From contig JBFFGE010000044.1 in NCBI GenBank assembly GCA_041557595.1, forward strand, positions 1 through 26,807: a DNA stretch of 26,807 nt, in the 5' to 3' direction. Source of the stretch: JAOTYV01 sp041557595 (GTDB lineage: Bacteria; Pseudomonadota; Alphaproteobacteria; UBA8366). The notes under the pieces are model-generated. The model did not search any database, was not told the origin of the DNA, and saw only the letters and a list, made by a program, of their open reading frames with translations. Made by a program: the position numbers and the translations under genes. Below, piece after piece: positions 14,023 to 21,758 of this stretch; positions within the stretch are counted from its first letter, which is position 1; every line of letters starts with the position of its first letter.

Positions 14023-14862
14023 ATGCTGACCATCGACGCGCAAGTCCATACCTATGAGCGGGATCATCCGAAACGTCCGTGGGTCGATGTTCTTGCCGGC
14101 CCGCCGGAGGTAACGGGCGACGACATGATTTCGGCAATGGACGCGGTCGGCGTCGACGCCGCCATTCTGGTGTCGGCCTGGACCATGTACCGTTACGATC
14201 CCAGCTACGCGATCTCGGTCCGCGCGGCGTACCCGAACCGCTTTGCCTTGGTCAAACCGGTCGATCCGGCGGACCCCGCGGTGGCGGAGACGATCGCCGA
14301 TTGGGCAGAGACCGACGGCGCGGTTGGAATCCGCATCATGTTGACTCAAACCGCACCGGACGATCCGGCCGATCCCGGCGCCAATCGCGTCCTCGCTGCC
14401 GCCGGCCGGTACGGGCTGCCGGTCAATCTTTCCTGCCGGGGCCGATTGGCGCAGGTCGCCGCCCTTGCCACACAAAATGAAGCGACGCGGATCGTGGTCG
14501 ACCATCTTGGTCTGTTGCAGCCGCGCGTGCCGCCGGCGCCGCCCGAGCCGTTCGCCGAGCTCTCGTCGCTGCTCGAACTCGCCGCATATGAGAATGTCGC
14601 CGTCAAGGTTACCGGCGCCTGCACCCTGTCGCGCGCGCCCTTCCCGTATGACGATCTGTGGGACCCGCTCCGCCGGGTCTTCGACGCGTTCGGCTTTGAC
14701 CGTTGCATGTGGGGCACCGACTGGACGCGGGCCATCAATGTGGTGAACTATCGGGAAGGTGTGGAGCCGTTCCGGCTCACCGACCGCTTGTCCGGCACCG
14801 AACGGGAGCGCCTCATGGGCGGCACCCTGCAGAAAATTTACCGCTGGAAACCTGGGCTATAA
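14023..14862 (+). CDS. Amidohydrolase-2 family metal-dependent hydrolase
   Basis: This 279-residue TIM-barrel protein belongs to the amidohydrolase-2 (PF04909) family, which includes dicarboxylate lactonases and ACMSD-like decarboxylases. It starts MLTIDAQVHTYERDHPKRPW, in which the usual HxH is replaced by QVH (H9). H161 in VVDHLGLL and D233 in MWGTDWTRA fit the later metal or catalytic positions. The altered first motif is common in this subgroup and suggests one metal ion. ATG at 14023 has GAGAG about nine bases upstream. It precedes the acyl-CoA dehydrogenase pair by 126 bp on the same strand, so it probably belongs to the same catabolic unit, perhaps as a lactonase. Confidence 0.88.
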   Translation: MLTIDAQVHTYERDHPKRPWVDVLAGPPEVTGDDMISAMDAVGVDAAILVSAWTMYRYDPSYAISVRAAYPNRFALVKPVDPADPAVAETIADWAETDGAVGIRIMLTQTAPDDPADPGANRVLAAAGRYGLPVNLSCRGRLAQVAALATQNEATRIVVDHLGLLQPRVPPAPPEPFAELSSLLELAAYENVAVKVTGACTLSRAPFPYDDLWDPLRRVFDAFGFDRCMWGTDWTRAINVVNYREGVEPFRLTDRLSGTERERLMGGTLQKIYRWKPGL

Positions 14863-14988
14863 CCGGCCGCCGCGGCTCGACCTGCGCATGACGCCAATCG
14901 AAAAATAACGGAAGACCGCCAGACACTGCCTGCCGGCCTATTTCCCTGACGGCGGTTCTGATTAGAATGCCGGGAGGAGGACTGGTGC

Positions 14989-16119
14989 ATGCAATTCGGC
15001 TTTACCGACGAACAAGTAGAATTTCGCAGCGTTCTACGGCGGTTCATGGAGGACAAATCCCCGACCACCGAGGTCCGCCGGTTGATGGAGACGGACGCGG
15101 GATGCGATCCCGATATCTGGCGGCAGATCAGCAAGGATCTCGGTTTGACCGCCCTGCATATTCCCGAAAGCTACGGCGGTCAGGGGTTCGGATTCATCGA
15201 GCTGGGCATCGCGCTGGAAGAGATGGGGCGCGCCTTACTGTGTTCGCCGTATTTCGCGTCCACCGTGCTCGCGGCGACGGCCATTCTCAATGCCGGCACC
15301 GAGGAGCAGAAGCGTGCGCTGCTGCCGTCGATTGCCGCCGGCGACACGATTGCCACGCTCGCCTTCACCGAAGAGAACGGTCGTTGGGACGGCGATGGTG
15401 TCGGGCTGACCGCGACCGCGTCCGGCGGGGTTTACCGGCTCGACGGCGCGAAGAGTTTCGTGCTGGACGGATGCACCGCGGACCAGATCGTGGTGCTGGC
15501 GCGCAGCCCCGGCTCCGAGGGCGATGCGGGCCTGTCGTTCTTCACGGTCCAGGGCGATGCGGACGGGTTGGAGCGGCGGGCGCTCAAGACCGCCGATGCG
15601 ACGCGGAAGCTGGCGCGCCTGAACTTCAAGGGCGTCGAGGCGGCGCTGTTGGGCGAGGAGGGGGCGGCCGCGGCGCCGTTTTCCAGGACGCTCGATCAGG
15701 CCGCGGTCTGTCTCGCCAACGAAATGGTCGGCGGGGCGGAGCGGCTGCGGGAATCCGCGCTGGAATATTCCTTGATGCGTGTGCAGTTCGGCCGGGCGAT
15801 CGGCTCGTTCCAGGCAATCAAGCACAAATTCGCCGACATGCTCGTCGATGTGGAACTTGCGAAGTCGGCGGCGTATTACGCCGCGGCTGCGGCCGCGGAC
15901 GACGACGACGACTTGCCGGCGGTCGCGTCGCTGGCGAAAGCCAGCGTCTCCGAGGCCTATATGCAAACGGCCATTCATGCCATCCAAATCCATGGCGGCA
16001 TTGGTTTCACGTGGGAAAACAACACGCATCTCTGGTTCAAGCGCGCAAAGAGTTCCCAGGTATTCCTCGGCGATGCGGGCTATCACCGCGAGCTGCTCAT
16101 GCAGCGTTGGAACGTCTGA
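14989..16119 (+). CDS. Acyl-CoA dehydrogenase, probable non-catalytic partner subunit
   Basis: The 376-residue protein has the acyl-CoA dehydrogenase layout: N-terminal helical domain, central beta domain (about 120-225) and C-terminal helical domain with RVQFGRAIGSFQAIKHKFAD (264-283) and IQIHGGIGFTWEN (332-344). Aligning by eye, the position of the medium-chain catalytic Glu376 is L360 and the isovaleryl-type Glu position is Q237, so neither usual base is present. The next gene, 16 bases downstream, encodes a second family member that does keep a base. This resembles the alpha2-beta2 FadE pairs of Mycobacterium. A run of five aspartates (304-308) lies in the C-terminal domain. GGAGG is eight bases before the ATG. 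Confidence 0.9.
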   Translation: MQFGFTDEQVEFRSVLRRFMEDKSPTTEVRRLMETDAGCDPDIWRQISKDLGLTALHIPESYGGQGFGFIELGIALEEMGRALLCSPYFASTVLAATAILNAGTEEQKRALLPSIAAGDTIATLAFTEENGRWDGDGVGLTATASGGVYRLDGAKSFVLDGCTADQIVVLARSPGSEGDAGLSFFTVQGDADGLERRALKTADATRKLARLNFKGVEAALLGEEGAAAAPFSRTLDQAAVCLANEMVGGAERLRESALEYSLMRVQFGRAIGSFQAIKHKFADMLVDVELAKSAAYYAAAAAADDDDDLPAVASLAKASVSEAYMQTAIHAIQIHGGIGFTWENNTHLWFKRAKSSQVFLGDAGYHRELLMQRWNV

Positions 16120-16135
16120 ACGAAAGGGACGGCAA

Positions 16136-17392
16136 ATGAGCGACGTAACGGAAGAAGCGGCCCGCGCCGAAGCCCGGCAGTGGCTTGAAGCCAACTGGAA
16201 CCCCGATCTGGGCCTGGTGGAATGGCGCAATAAACTGGCGGATTCCGGTTGGGGCATGCCGGCCTGGCCGAAGGAATGGTACGGTCGGGGACTTCCGGTC
16301 GGTTTCGGTCCGGGGATCGAGGAAGAATTCGAAAAAATCGGCGCCGTCGGTGTCGCCCGCATGGGCATCCGGATGCTGGCCGCGGCGACGTTGCTTGAAC
16401 ATGGAACCGACATGCACAAGGAGAAATTCCTCCGGCGCATTCTGACCGGCGAGGATACCTGGTGCCAGCTGTTCAGCGAACCGGGGAGCGGGTCCGATCT
16501 GGCGGGTGCGTCCACGCGAGCGGAATTCAAGGGCAACAAGTGGATTATCAACGGCCAGAAAGTGTGGACCACCAGCGCGCACCATGCGCAATACGGGCTG
16601 TTGCTCGCACGCACCGATTCGAACGTGCCCAAACACAAAGGCCTCAGTTATTTCATCCTCGAGATGAACCAGCCGGGGGTCGAGGTGGTGCCGCTGCGCC
16701 AGATGAACGGCCATGCATCGTTCAACCAGGTCTTCTTGACCGATGCGGAAATCGCGCCGGAATTTCAGGTGGGCGAGCTGGGCGATGGATGGAAAGTCGC
16801 GACCACCACGCTGATGAATGAACGGCGCGGCGCGGATTCGTTGCGGCGGTATTCGCAGGGCTCCGACAAGCCGGGCCGTGCCTATGAGGAAGAACGTGCG
16901 GAAATCGCGACGGTGATGGAACCGTACAAGTGGTATCCGCAACGGGCCGGGCGCGTCGATCTGGTGATCGAGCGGGCGCAGGCGACCGGCAAGAACACCG
17001 ACCCGACGGTGCGTCAGGAAATCGCCAAGCTGCTGACCCTGTCCAAGACCGCGGAATGGACTGCGCGGCGGGCGCGCGCCGCCCAGGAACAGGGGCGGCC
17101 GCAGGGGCCGGAAGGCTCGCTCGGCAAGCTGATCGCCAGCAATGTCGCGCGGGCGGCGGCGCAAGTGCATACGATGATCTCGGGCGCCGATGCGATGCTG
17201 ACCGGTGAGGATAGCCCGATGGGCGGCACGATCGCCGAAATCCTCGTCTCGACGCCTGCCACGTCGATCGCCGGCGGCACCGATGAGATTCAGCGCAACA
17301 TCATTTCCGAGCGCGTCCTGAAAATGCCGAAGGAAACCCGCTTCGATACCGATCGTCCGTTCAAGGACGTGCCGAAGAATACGGCTTCCTGA
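16136..17392 (+). CDS. Acyl-CoA dehydrogenase, probable catalytic subunit
   Basis: This 418-residue protein carries the acyl-CoA dehydrogenase signatures WCQLFSEPGSGSDLAG (109-124) and VWTTSAHHAQYG (143-154) for FAD binding, and a C-terminal AGGTDEIQRNIISERVL segment. Glu229 in LMNERRGADS is in the position of the isovaleryl-CoA dehydrogenase base Glu254; the medium-chain Glu376 position is Gly. It follows the first dehydrogenase gene after 16 bases, with AAGGGAC before its ATG, so a heteromeric enzyme is likely. It would introduce an alpha,beta double bond in an unknown acyl-CoA and pass electrons to ETF. The downstream CoA-transferase (65-bp gap) could form the thioester substrate. Confidence 0.92.
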   Translation: MSDVTEEAARAEARQWLEANWNPDLGLVEWRNKLADSGWGMPAWPKEWYGRGLPVGFGPGIEEEFEKIGAVGVARMGIRMLAAATLLEHGTDMHKEKFLRRILTGEDTWCQLFSEPGSGSDLAGASTRAEFKGNKWIINGQKVWTTSAHHAQYGLLLARTDSNVPKHKGLSYFILEMNQPGVEVVPLRQMNGHASFNQVFLTDAEIAPEFQVGELGDGWKVATTTLMNERRGADSLRRYSQGSDKPGRAYEEERAEIATVMEPYKWYPQRAGRVDLVIERAQATGKNTDPTVRQEIAKLLTLSKTAEWTARRARAAQEQGRPQGPEGSLGKLIASNVARAAAQVHTMISGADAMLTGEDSPMGGTIAEILVSTPATSIAGGTDEIQRNIISERVLKMPKETRFDTDRPFKDVPKNTAS

Positions 17393-17457
17393 ATGCGGCG
17401 GGGCCGTCACTTGCGTCTCGGCGCGGCGCTCAAGAGCAATAAAAGGATTCAGCGATC

Positions 17458-18678
17458 GTGACCAGCAAACCCCGCGGCCCCCTCGACGGAATTCGCGTTA
17501 TCGATCTTACGACCGTGATGCTCGGTCCGTTCTGCACCCAGATACTGGGCGAGATGGGCGCCGACGTCATCAAGGTCGAGCCGCCCGGCGGCGATATCGG
17601 CCGAATTACCGGGGCGGGGAAGTCGCCGGGCATGACAGCGGCGTTCATCATGAAGGGACGTAATAAACGCAGCGTCGTGCTGGATCTCAAAAAGGAAGAG
17701 GCCCGGGAGCCGCTGAAGCGGCTCGTCGAATCCGCCGATGTCTTCGTGCACAACATTCGCCCCAAGGCGGCGGCGCGGCTCGGTATCGATTACGAGACCA
17801 TCTCCGGATGGAAGCCGGACATCGTTTATGCGGCGGCGACGGGATACGGCGAACAGGGCCCCTATGTGGACAAACCCGCCTATGACGATCTGATTCAGGG
17901 AGCATCGGGGCTGGCATCCCTGTTCGGGTCGGTCACGGGAACGCCGCGCTATGGGCCGACGGTGCTGGCCGACAAGACGACCGGGTTGTTTCTGACCTAT
18001 TCCATTTCCATGGCGCTGTTTCATCGCGAACGCACCGGCGAGGGCCAGCGAGTCCATGTCCCGATGTACGAAGCCTTCACGGCGTTCGTGATGAACGAGC
18101 ACATGCAGGGCCGCTGTTACGAGCCCCCGCTTGGGGAGGCCGGTTACAAGCGGATGCTGACGCCGCACCGGCGGCCGTTTCCGACGGCCGATGGGCATAT
18201 CTGCGTGCTGCCCTATAACGACCGGCAATGGCGCAGCTTCTTCGGGTTGATCGGGCGGGCCGACCTGGCCGACGACCCGCGCTTCGCCGATCAGCCGTCG
18301 CGCTCGAAGAATATCGACGCGCTGTACGAGATCGTCCTCGGTATCATGCCGACCCGGAGCTCGGCGGAGTGGCAGGCGGCGCTCGAAGAGGCGGACGTTC
18401 CCGTCATGCCAATGAACACGCCCGAAGACCTGTTCGACTGCCCGCACCTCGGCGCGGTCGGCATGTTCCCGGTGGTCGATCATCCGACCGAAGGCAAGTT
18501 TCGCCATATCAAGGTGCCGGTGAATTTTTCCAAGACGCCCGGCGGCTACTACCGCCATCCCGAAACCCTCGGCCAGAGCACGGATGAAGTCCTGGAAGAG
18601 GTGGGTTTCGCGCCTGACGAAATCGCCGAATTGCGGGCACGAGGCGCGGCGGGAAAACCCGAACCGAAGGGCGGCTAG
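17458..18678 (+). CDS. Family III CoA-transferase (CaiB/BaiF type), second copy
   Basis: The 406-residue protein has the class III CoA-transferase start GPLDGIRVIDLTTVMLGP, the NKRSVVLDL segment and a predicted catalytic D172 in TVLADKTTGLF. It begins with GTG at 17458, with AGGA about eleven bases upstream; no better start was found. It lies 65 bp after the acyl-CoA dehydrogenase pair on the same strand and is probably the CoA-activating enzyme of that pathway, using an acyl-CoA such as succinyl-CoA as donor (the donor is inferred only from the family). It differs clearly from the copy at 4948-6165, so it is not a recent duplicate. It ends 16 bases from a converging gene. Confidence 0.93.
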   Translation: MTSKPRGPLDGIRVIDLTTVMLGPFCTQILGEMGADVIKVEPPGGDIGRITGAGKSPGMTAAFIMKGRNKRSVVLDLKKEEAREPLKRLVESADVFVHNIRPKAAARLGIDYETISGWKPDIVYAAATGYGEQGPYVDKPAYDDLIQGASGLASLFGSVTGTPRYGPTVLADKTTGLFLTYSISMALFHRERTGEGQRVHVPMYEAFTAFVMNEHMQGRCYEPPLGEAGYKRMLTPHRRPFPTADGHICVLPYNDRQWRSFFGLIGRADLADDPRFADQPSRSKNIDALYEIVLGIMPTRSSAEWQAALEEADVPVMPMNTPEDLFDCPHLGAVGMFPVVDHPTEGKFRHIKVPVNFSKTPGGYYRHPETLGQSTDEVLEEVGFAPDEIAELRARGAAGKPEPKGG

Positions 18679-18694
18679 ATCTAGCGCCGCACGC

Positions 18695-19792
18695 TTACGG
18701 GTCGGAAGCCAGGAATTTTCGGGCGAAGGCATTCACCTTGTCGATCAGCGCGCGCGTATAGGACGTCCATCCGTCCGCGGTGAGAATGTGATCGGGTTTC
18801 AGCATGGATTGCGCCATGTTCGCGTTGACCCATGGCCGGTAGTGTTCGGGATCCAAATAATGTCGCAGGGTGTCGGATATGCCCTCGTCCAGGTCGAAGG
18901 CGAAGACGCGCACGTTCTTCAGGTCCCGCGTTACTTCCAATAATTTTCGCCGCATCAGCATTTCCAGCCAGAACTTCTCATTGCCGTATTCCGCATAGGC
19001 GTAGTGCGATATCGGCGGGAAAAACAGCAGGAACTCAATGTCGGGATTTTCTCGCAACACCGGCAACAGGTTCTCCCGGAGGTTGGGAAACGCGTTGCGG
19101 ATCCCGTCGGGCGGCGACGGGTGTATCGGTAGATCCACGGATCGCAAATTCCGGCGCAGCTTTTTCAGGTTGTCCGGCGCATTGAATTTTGCGAACTGCG
19201 CGTCGTTCTCCCAAGTATAGAGGGCATCGAGCGGATGCCGGTCCACTTTTTTCCACGTCAGAACCTGTGCCCTGATAATTTTGAACGCCTTTTCGAAGAC
19301 ATCGTTGTTGAAAACGTAGCGCCAGTTATCGACGGGCGTGTCGTTGTAGAGGAATTGCGGCAGTGGCGATCGCCGATTGACGGCGTCCGGGTCTTCATCC
19401 GCGAAGGATATGAAAACCTCCCAAACGACGCGCCTGACCCTGCCGGTCGCGATGGCTTTGCGGGCGATCGTTTCGAGATCCTTGGCGCGGCCGCCGGACA
19501 GCGTCAGTTTGAGGGCATTTCTGCCGAAGTCGTTCTTGAACGCCGAGACGGGAAAATTCTGGCTCATCGATGTCCCGAGGATGATCGTGTCGAACCGCTC
19601 GGCCGGGTCCTCCAGAAAGGAGTTGATCAGCCCGGCGTTTTGATAGCGGTCCGTGCCGTCGAACCCGATTTCGGCGGAGAATTTCTTGTGGAAGATAAAG
19701 AACGGGTCGGCAACTATGACTATACTCGCGGGAATCATAAAAATAATTGCCGCTATGAGCAGTGTAATGATGAAGAAAACTCTGGGAGTCAT
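18695..19792 (-). CDS. SGNH-like membrane-anchored acyltransferase partner of MBOAT
   Basis: The 365-residue protein begins with one hydrophobic anchor (about residues 5-29) and then an extracytoplasmic domain. S75 in ILGTSMSQN fits the SGNH block I nucleophile, and D314-P-E-H317 fits the block V DxxH pair. This layout is that of AlgJ/AlgX, PatB or DltD-type proteins, which finish O-acyl transfer onto a polymer outside the membrane. It is the second gene after an MBOAT gene on the minus strand, 13 bases apart, so they form one module. The acceptor (exopolysaccharide, peptidoglycan or glycan) is not shown; no polysaccharide genes are nearby. Confidence 0.8.
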   Translation of the reverse strand: MTPRVFFIITLLIAAIIFMIPASIVIVADPFFIFHKKFSAEIGFDGTDRYQNAGLINSFLEDPAERFDTIILGTSMSQNFPVSAFKNDFGRNALKLTLSGGRAKDLETIARKAIATGRVRRVVWEVFISFADEDPDAVNRRSPLPQFLYNDTPVDNWRYVFNNDVFEKAFKIIRAQVLTWKKVDRHPLDALYTWENDAQFAKFNAPDNLKKLRRNLRSVDLPIHPSPPDGIRNAFPNLRENLLPVLRENPDIEFLLFFPPISHYAYAEYGNEKFWLEMLMRRKLLEVTRDLKNVRVFAFDLDEGISDTLRHYLDPEHYRPWVNANMAQSMLKPDHILTADGWTSYTRALIDKVNAFARKFLASDP

Positions 19793-19805
19793 TTAATATT
19801 GTTCT

Positions 19806-21167
19806 CTAGAACTGAAAATATATAAATTCGGATATTCTGTTGATGTGGTAGACCGCAAAATACAGCGTGACGCTCAAGAGCGCGGCCGTCGACGCGACCC
19901 ATCGCTTGCTCAAGGTCCAGGAATACCATCTCCGTTCGGCGGTGCGCTCCGCGGCGGCGATGAGAAGGCCGTTGAGGCCAGCCATGCCGGCCAGGATCTC
20001 CAGCGCCGCCGGAACGCTCTCGCAGCGGAACAACACCCAGGCCACGACAACCGCAAGCATCGTGATCGTCCAGCCGATAATCCGTCCGAGCGGGTTCGCG
20101 TTCAGAAGTTCCGGAAACACCTTGCGCCACGCATGATTGACGATCAGATACGCGCCATGAAGCCCGCCCCAGAGGACGAAGGTCCAGTTGGCGCCGTGCC
20201 ACAAGCCGCCCAGCAGCATGGTGATCATCAGGTTGAGATAGCGCCGCGATCTGCCCCGTCGGTTGCCGCCCAGCGGGATATACAGGTAGTCCTTCAGAAA
20301 GGCGGACAACGTCATGTGCCAGCGTTGCCAGAACTCGATGATGCTGGTGGCTTTGTAGGGCGAGAAGAAGTTGGCGGGGATCCGGACGCCGAACAGCAGC
20401 CCCAACCCGATGGCCATGTCCGAATAGCCTGAAAAATCGAAATAGAGCTGCAGCGTATAGGACAGCGATGCGGCCCAGCCTTCGAGCAGCGAAATGACCT
20501 TGCCCGCGCCGGCGGCGGCGAAAATCGGCGATCCGTACCGCGCCAGTTCGTCCGCCAGCATCACCTTCTTGAACAGTCCGATGGCGAACAGCGACAGCCC
20601 CATGCACGCCTTTCCCCAGTCATAGTCCCGGACCGGGTGGTCATGGAATTGCGGCATCATGGTCTTGTGATGCACGATCGGGCCGGCGATGAGCTGAGGA
20701 AAGAAGGTTACGAAAACCAAATATTCGACGAAATTGGCTTCCGCCGCCTCGCCCTTATGGGCATCGACCAGATAGGCGATCTGCTGGAAAGTGAAGAAGG
20801 AAATGCCGAGCGGCAGGATGATCGACGGCGCCGCAATGTCGCTGGGCAGCAGCAGGTTCAGATTGTCGATGAAGAAGTTGAAATATTTGAACCAGCCGAG
20901 ACAGAAAAGATTCCCGGCAATTCCCAGAATCAGCAAGGGGCGGTGCGAAACGCTCTTCGTGAGGCGCCGGCCCACGGTGAAGTTGAAAACCACGGAGGCC
21001 AGAAGCAAGGCCAGAAACCGGACATCCCACCACGCATAAAAGAACAGCGAAGCCAGCCCGATGAACGCCATGGCGGCCTTACCGTATCCAAATCGCTTCA
21101 ATGTGAGAAAGATGCCTAATGTAACGGGCAAGAATACAAATAAGAATTCTGTTGAATTAAAGAGCAT
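19806..21167 (-). CDS. MBOAT-family O-acyltransferase (AlgI-like)
   Basis: This 453-residue polytopic membrane protein is an AlgI-type MBOAT protein, which carries acetyl groups across the membrane for O-acetylation. Family marks are LPLGISFFTFQQIAYLVD (118-135), FFPQLIAGPI (155-164), DFSGYSDMAIGLG (244-256), FWQRWHMTLS with H284 (279-288) and LLGGLWHGANW with H324 (318-328), the latter equivalent to the catalytic His322 of Pseudomonas AlgI. Length is close to AlgI. ATG at 21165-21167 has no clear ribosome site in its AT-rich leader. The gene is followed after 13 bases by an SGNH-like partner. I cannot tell which polymer is modified. Confidence 0.92.
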   Translation of the reverse strand: MLFNSTEFLFVFLPVTLGIFLTLKRFGYGKAAMAFIGLASLFFYAWWDVRFLALLLASVVFNFTVGRRLTKSVSHRPLLILGIAGNLFCLGWFKYFNFFIDNLNLLLPSDIAAPSIILPLGISFFTFQQIAYLVDAHKGEAAEANFVEYLVFVTFFPQLIAGPIVHHKTMMPQFHDHPVRDYDWGKACMGLSLFAIGLFKKVMLADELARYGSPIFAAAGAGKVISLLEGWAASLSYTLQLYFDFSGYSDMAIGLGLLFGVRIPANFFSPYKATSIIEFWQRWHMTLSAFLKDYLYIPLGGNRRGRSRRYLNLMITMLLGGLWHGANWTFVLWGGLHGAYLIVNHAWRKVFPELLNANPLGRIIGWTITMLAVVVAWVLFRCESVPAALEILAGMAGLNGLLIAAAERTAERRWYSWTLSKRWVASTAALLSVTLYFAVYHINRISEFIYFQF

Positions 21168-21483
21168 ATAAGCGCTGGCTATTCTTGAATGTATTGAAAT
21201 TTATTCGAGGTATGGGCGCGATTTATTGAATATGATCTTGCGGGCTCGTATTCACGCCTGCGGCGTTGTCGAGGGCCGGAGGTCGCCGCAATCTATACCC
21301 GCATTCGGCGAGCATTTGAACCGCGGGCGTTTCCGGCGTAATTGGCCAGGATCGAGCCAATCCCGACGCCCGTGCCCATCGGCGCCCGGGAGGATTGACA
21401 ATCCGGTGCGTGGCCCATATGGTCCGTCGCCGATGCTTGGAAAAGCCTGGGCCGGCGGAAATAGCGCTGCGGAGAGAGCCGAG
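21168..21483. other. Intergenic region between MBOAT operon and rpmJ
   Basis: In these 316 bases the left 70 are AT-rich and lead into the divergent MBOAT gene. The remainder is GC-rich and carries an inverted repeat ATTGGC (21341-21346) / GCCAAT (21356-21361) and the rpmJ promoter candidate. An open frame continuous with rpmJ extends upstream to 21226 but shows no family likeness, so it is not called. Confidence 0.7.
21395..21423 (+). promoter_or_regulatory. Sigma70-like promoter candidate for rpmJ
   Basis: A perfect -35 TTGACA (21395-21400) is followed after exactly 17 bp by TATGGT (21418-21423), which matches the -10 consensus at four of six positions. Transcription would start near 21430, leaving a leader of about 54 bases before rpmJ. 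Confidence 0.55.
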
Positions 21484-21609
21484 ATGAAAGTTGCCAGCTC
21501 ACTGAAAACCTTGAAGAACCGGCATAAGGATTGCCGTATCGTGCGCCGCCGCGGCCGGATCTATGTGATCAATAAGACCAACCCGCGCTTCAAGGCTCGC
21601 CAAGGCTGA
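21484..21609 (+). CDS. rpmJ: 50S ribosomal protein L36, cysteine-poor form
   Basis: The 41-residue product begins MKVASSLKTLKNRHKD and ends INKTNPRFKARQG, as in alphaproteobacterial L36. It has a single cysteine (C17) instead of the CxxC...C...H zinc ribbon, so it is the zinc-independent form. GGAGAG stands about nine bases before ATG 21484, and a good promoter lies upstream. It appears to be transcribed alone, as is usual for this paralogue outside the ribosomal protein operons. Confidence 0.95.
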   Translation: MKVASSLKTLKNRHKDCRIVRRRGRIYVINKTNPRFKARQG

Positions 21610-21758
21610 GCCAAGCCGGGCCTCAACGGTCCGCAAATTTCCATAATCAGTCGGCCTGTTTGCCGGAAGCGTTCTGCGGATGCTCCCGTCTTGTCGTTTT
21701 GCGGCCCCGGGAAACGTGCTATGTCCCTAGGATCGAGCGCTGATGGGAACCGATACCG

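Noticed and set aside
15235..17410. Long minus-strand open frames opposite the acyl-CoA dehydrogenase genes
   Set aside because: These are antisense shadows of two well-recognised dehydrogenases and carry no motifs.
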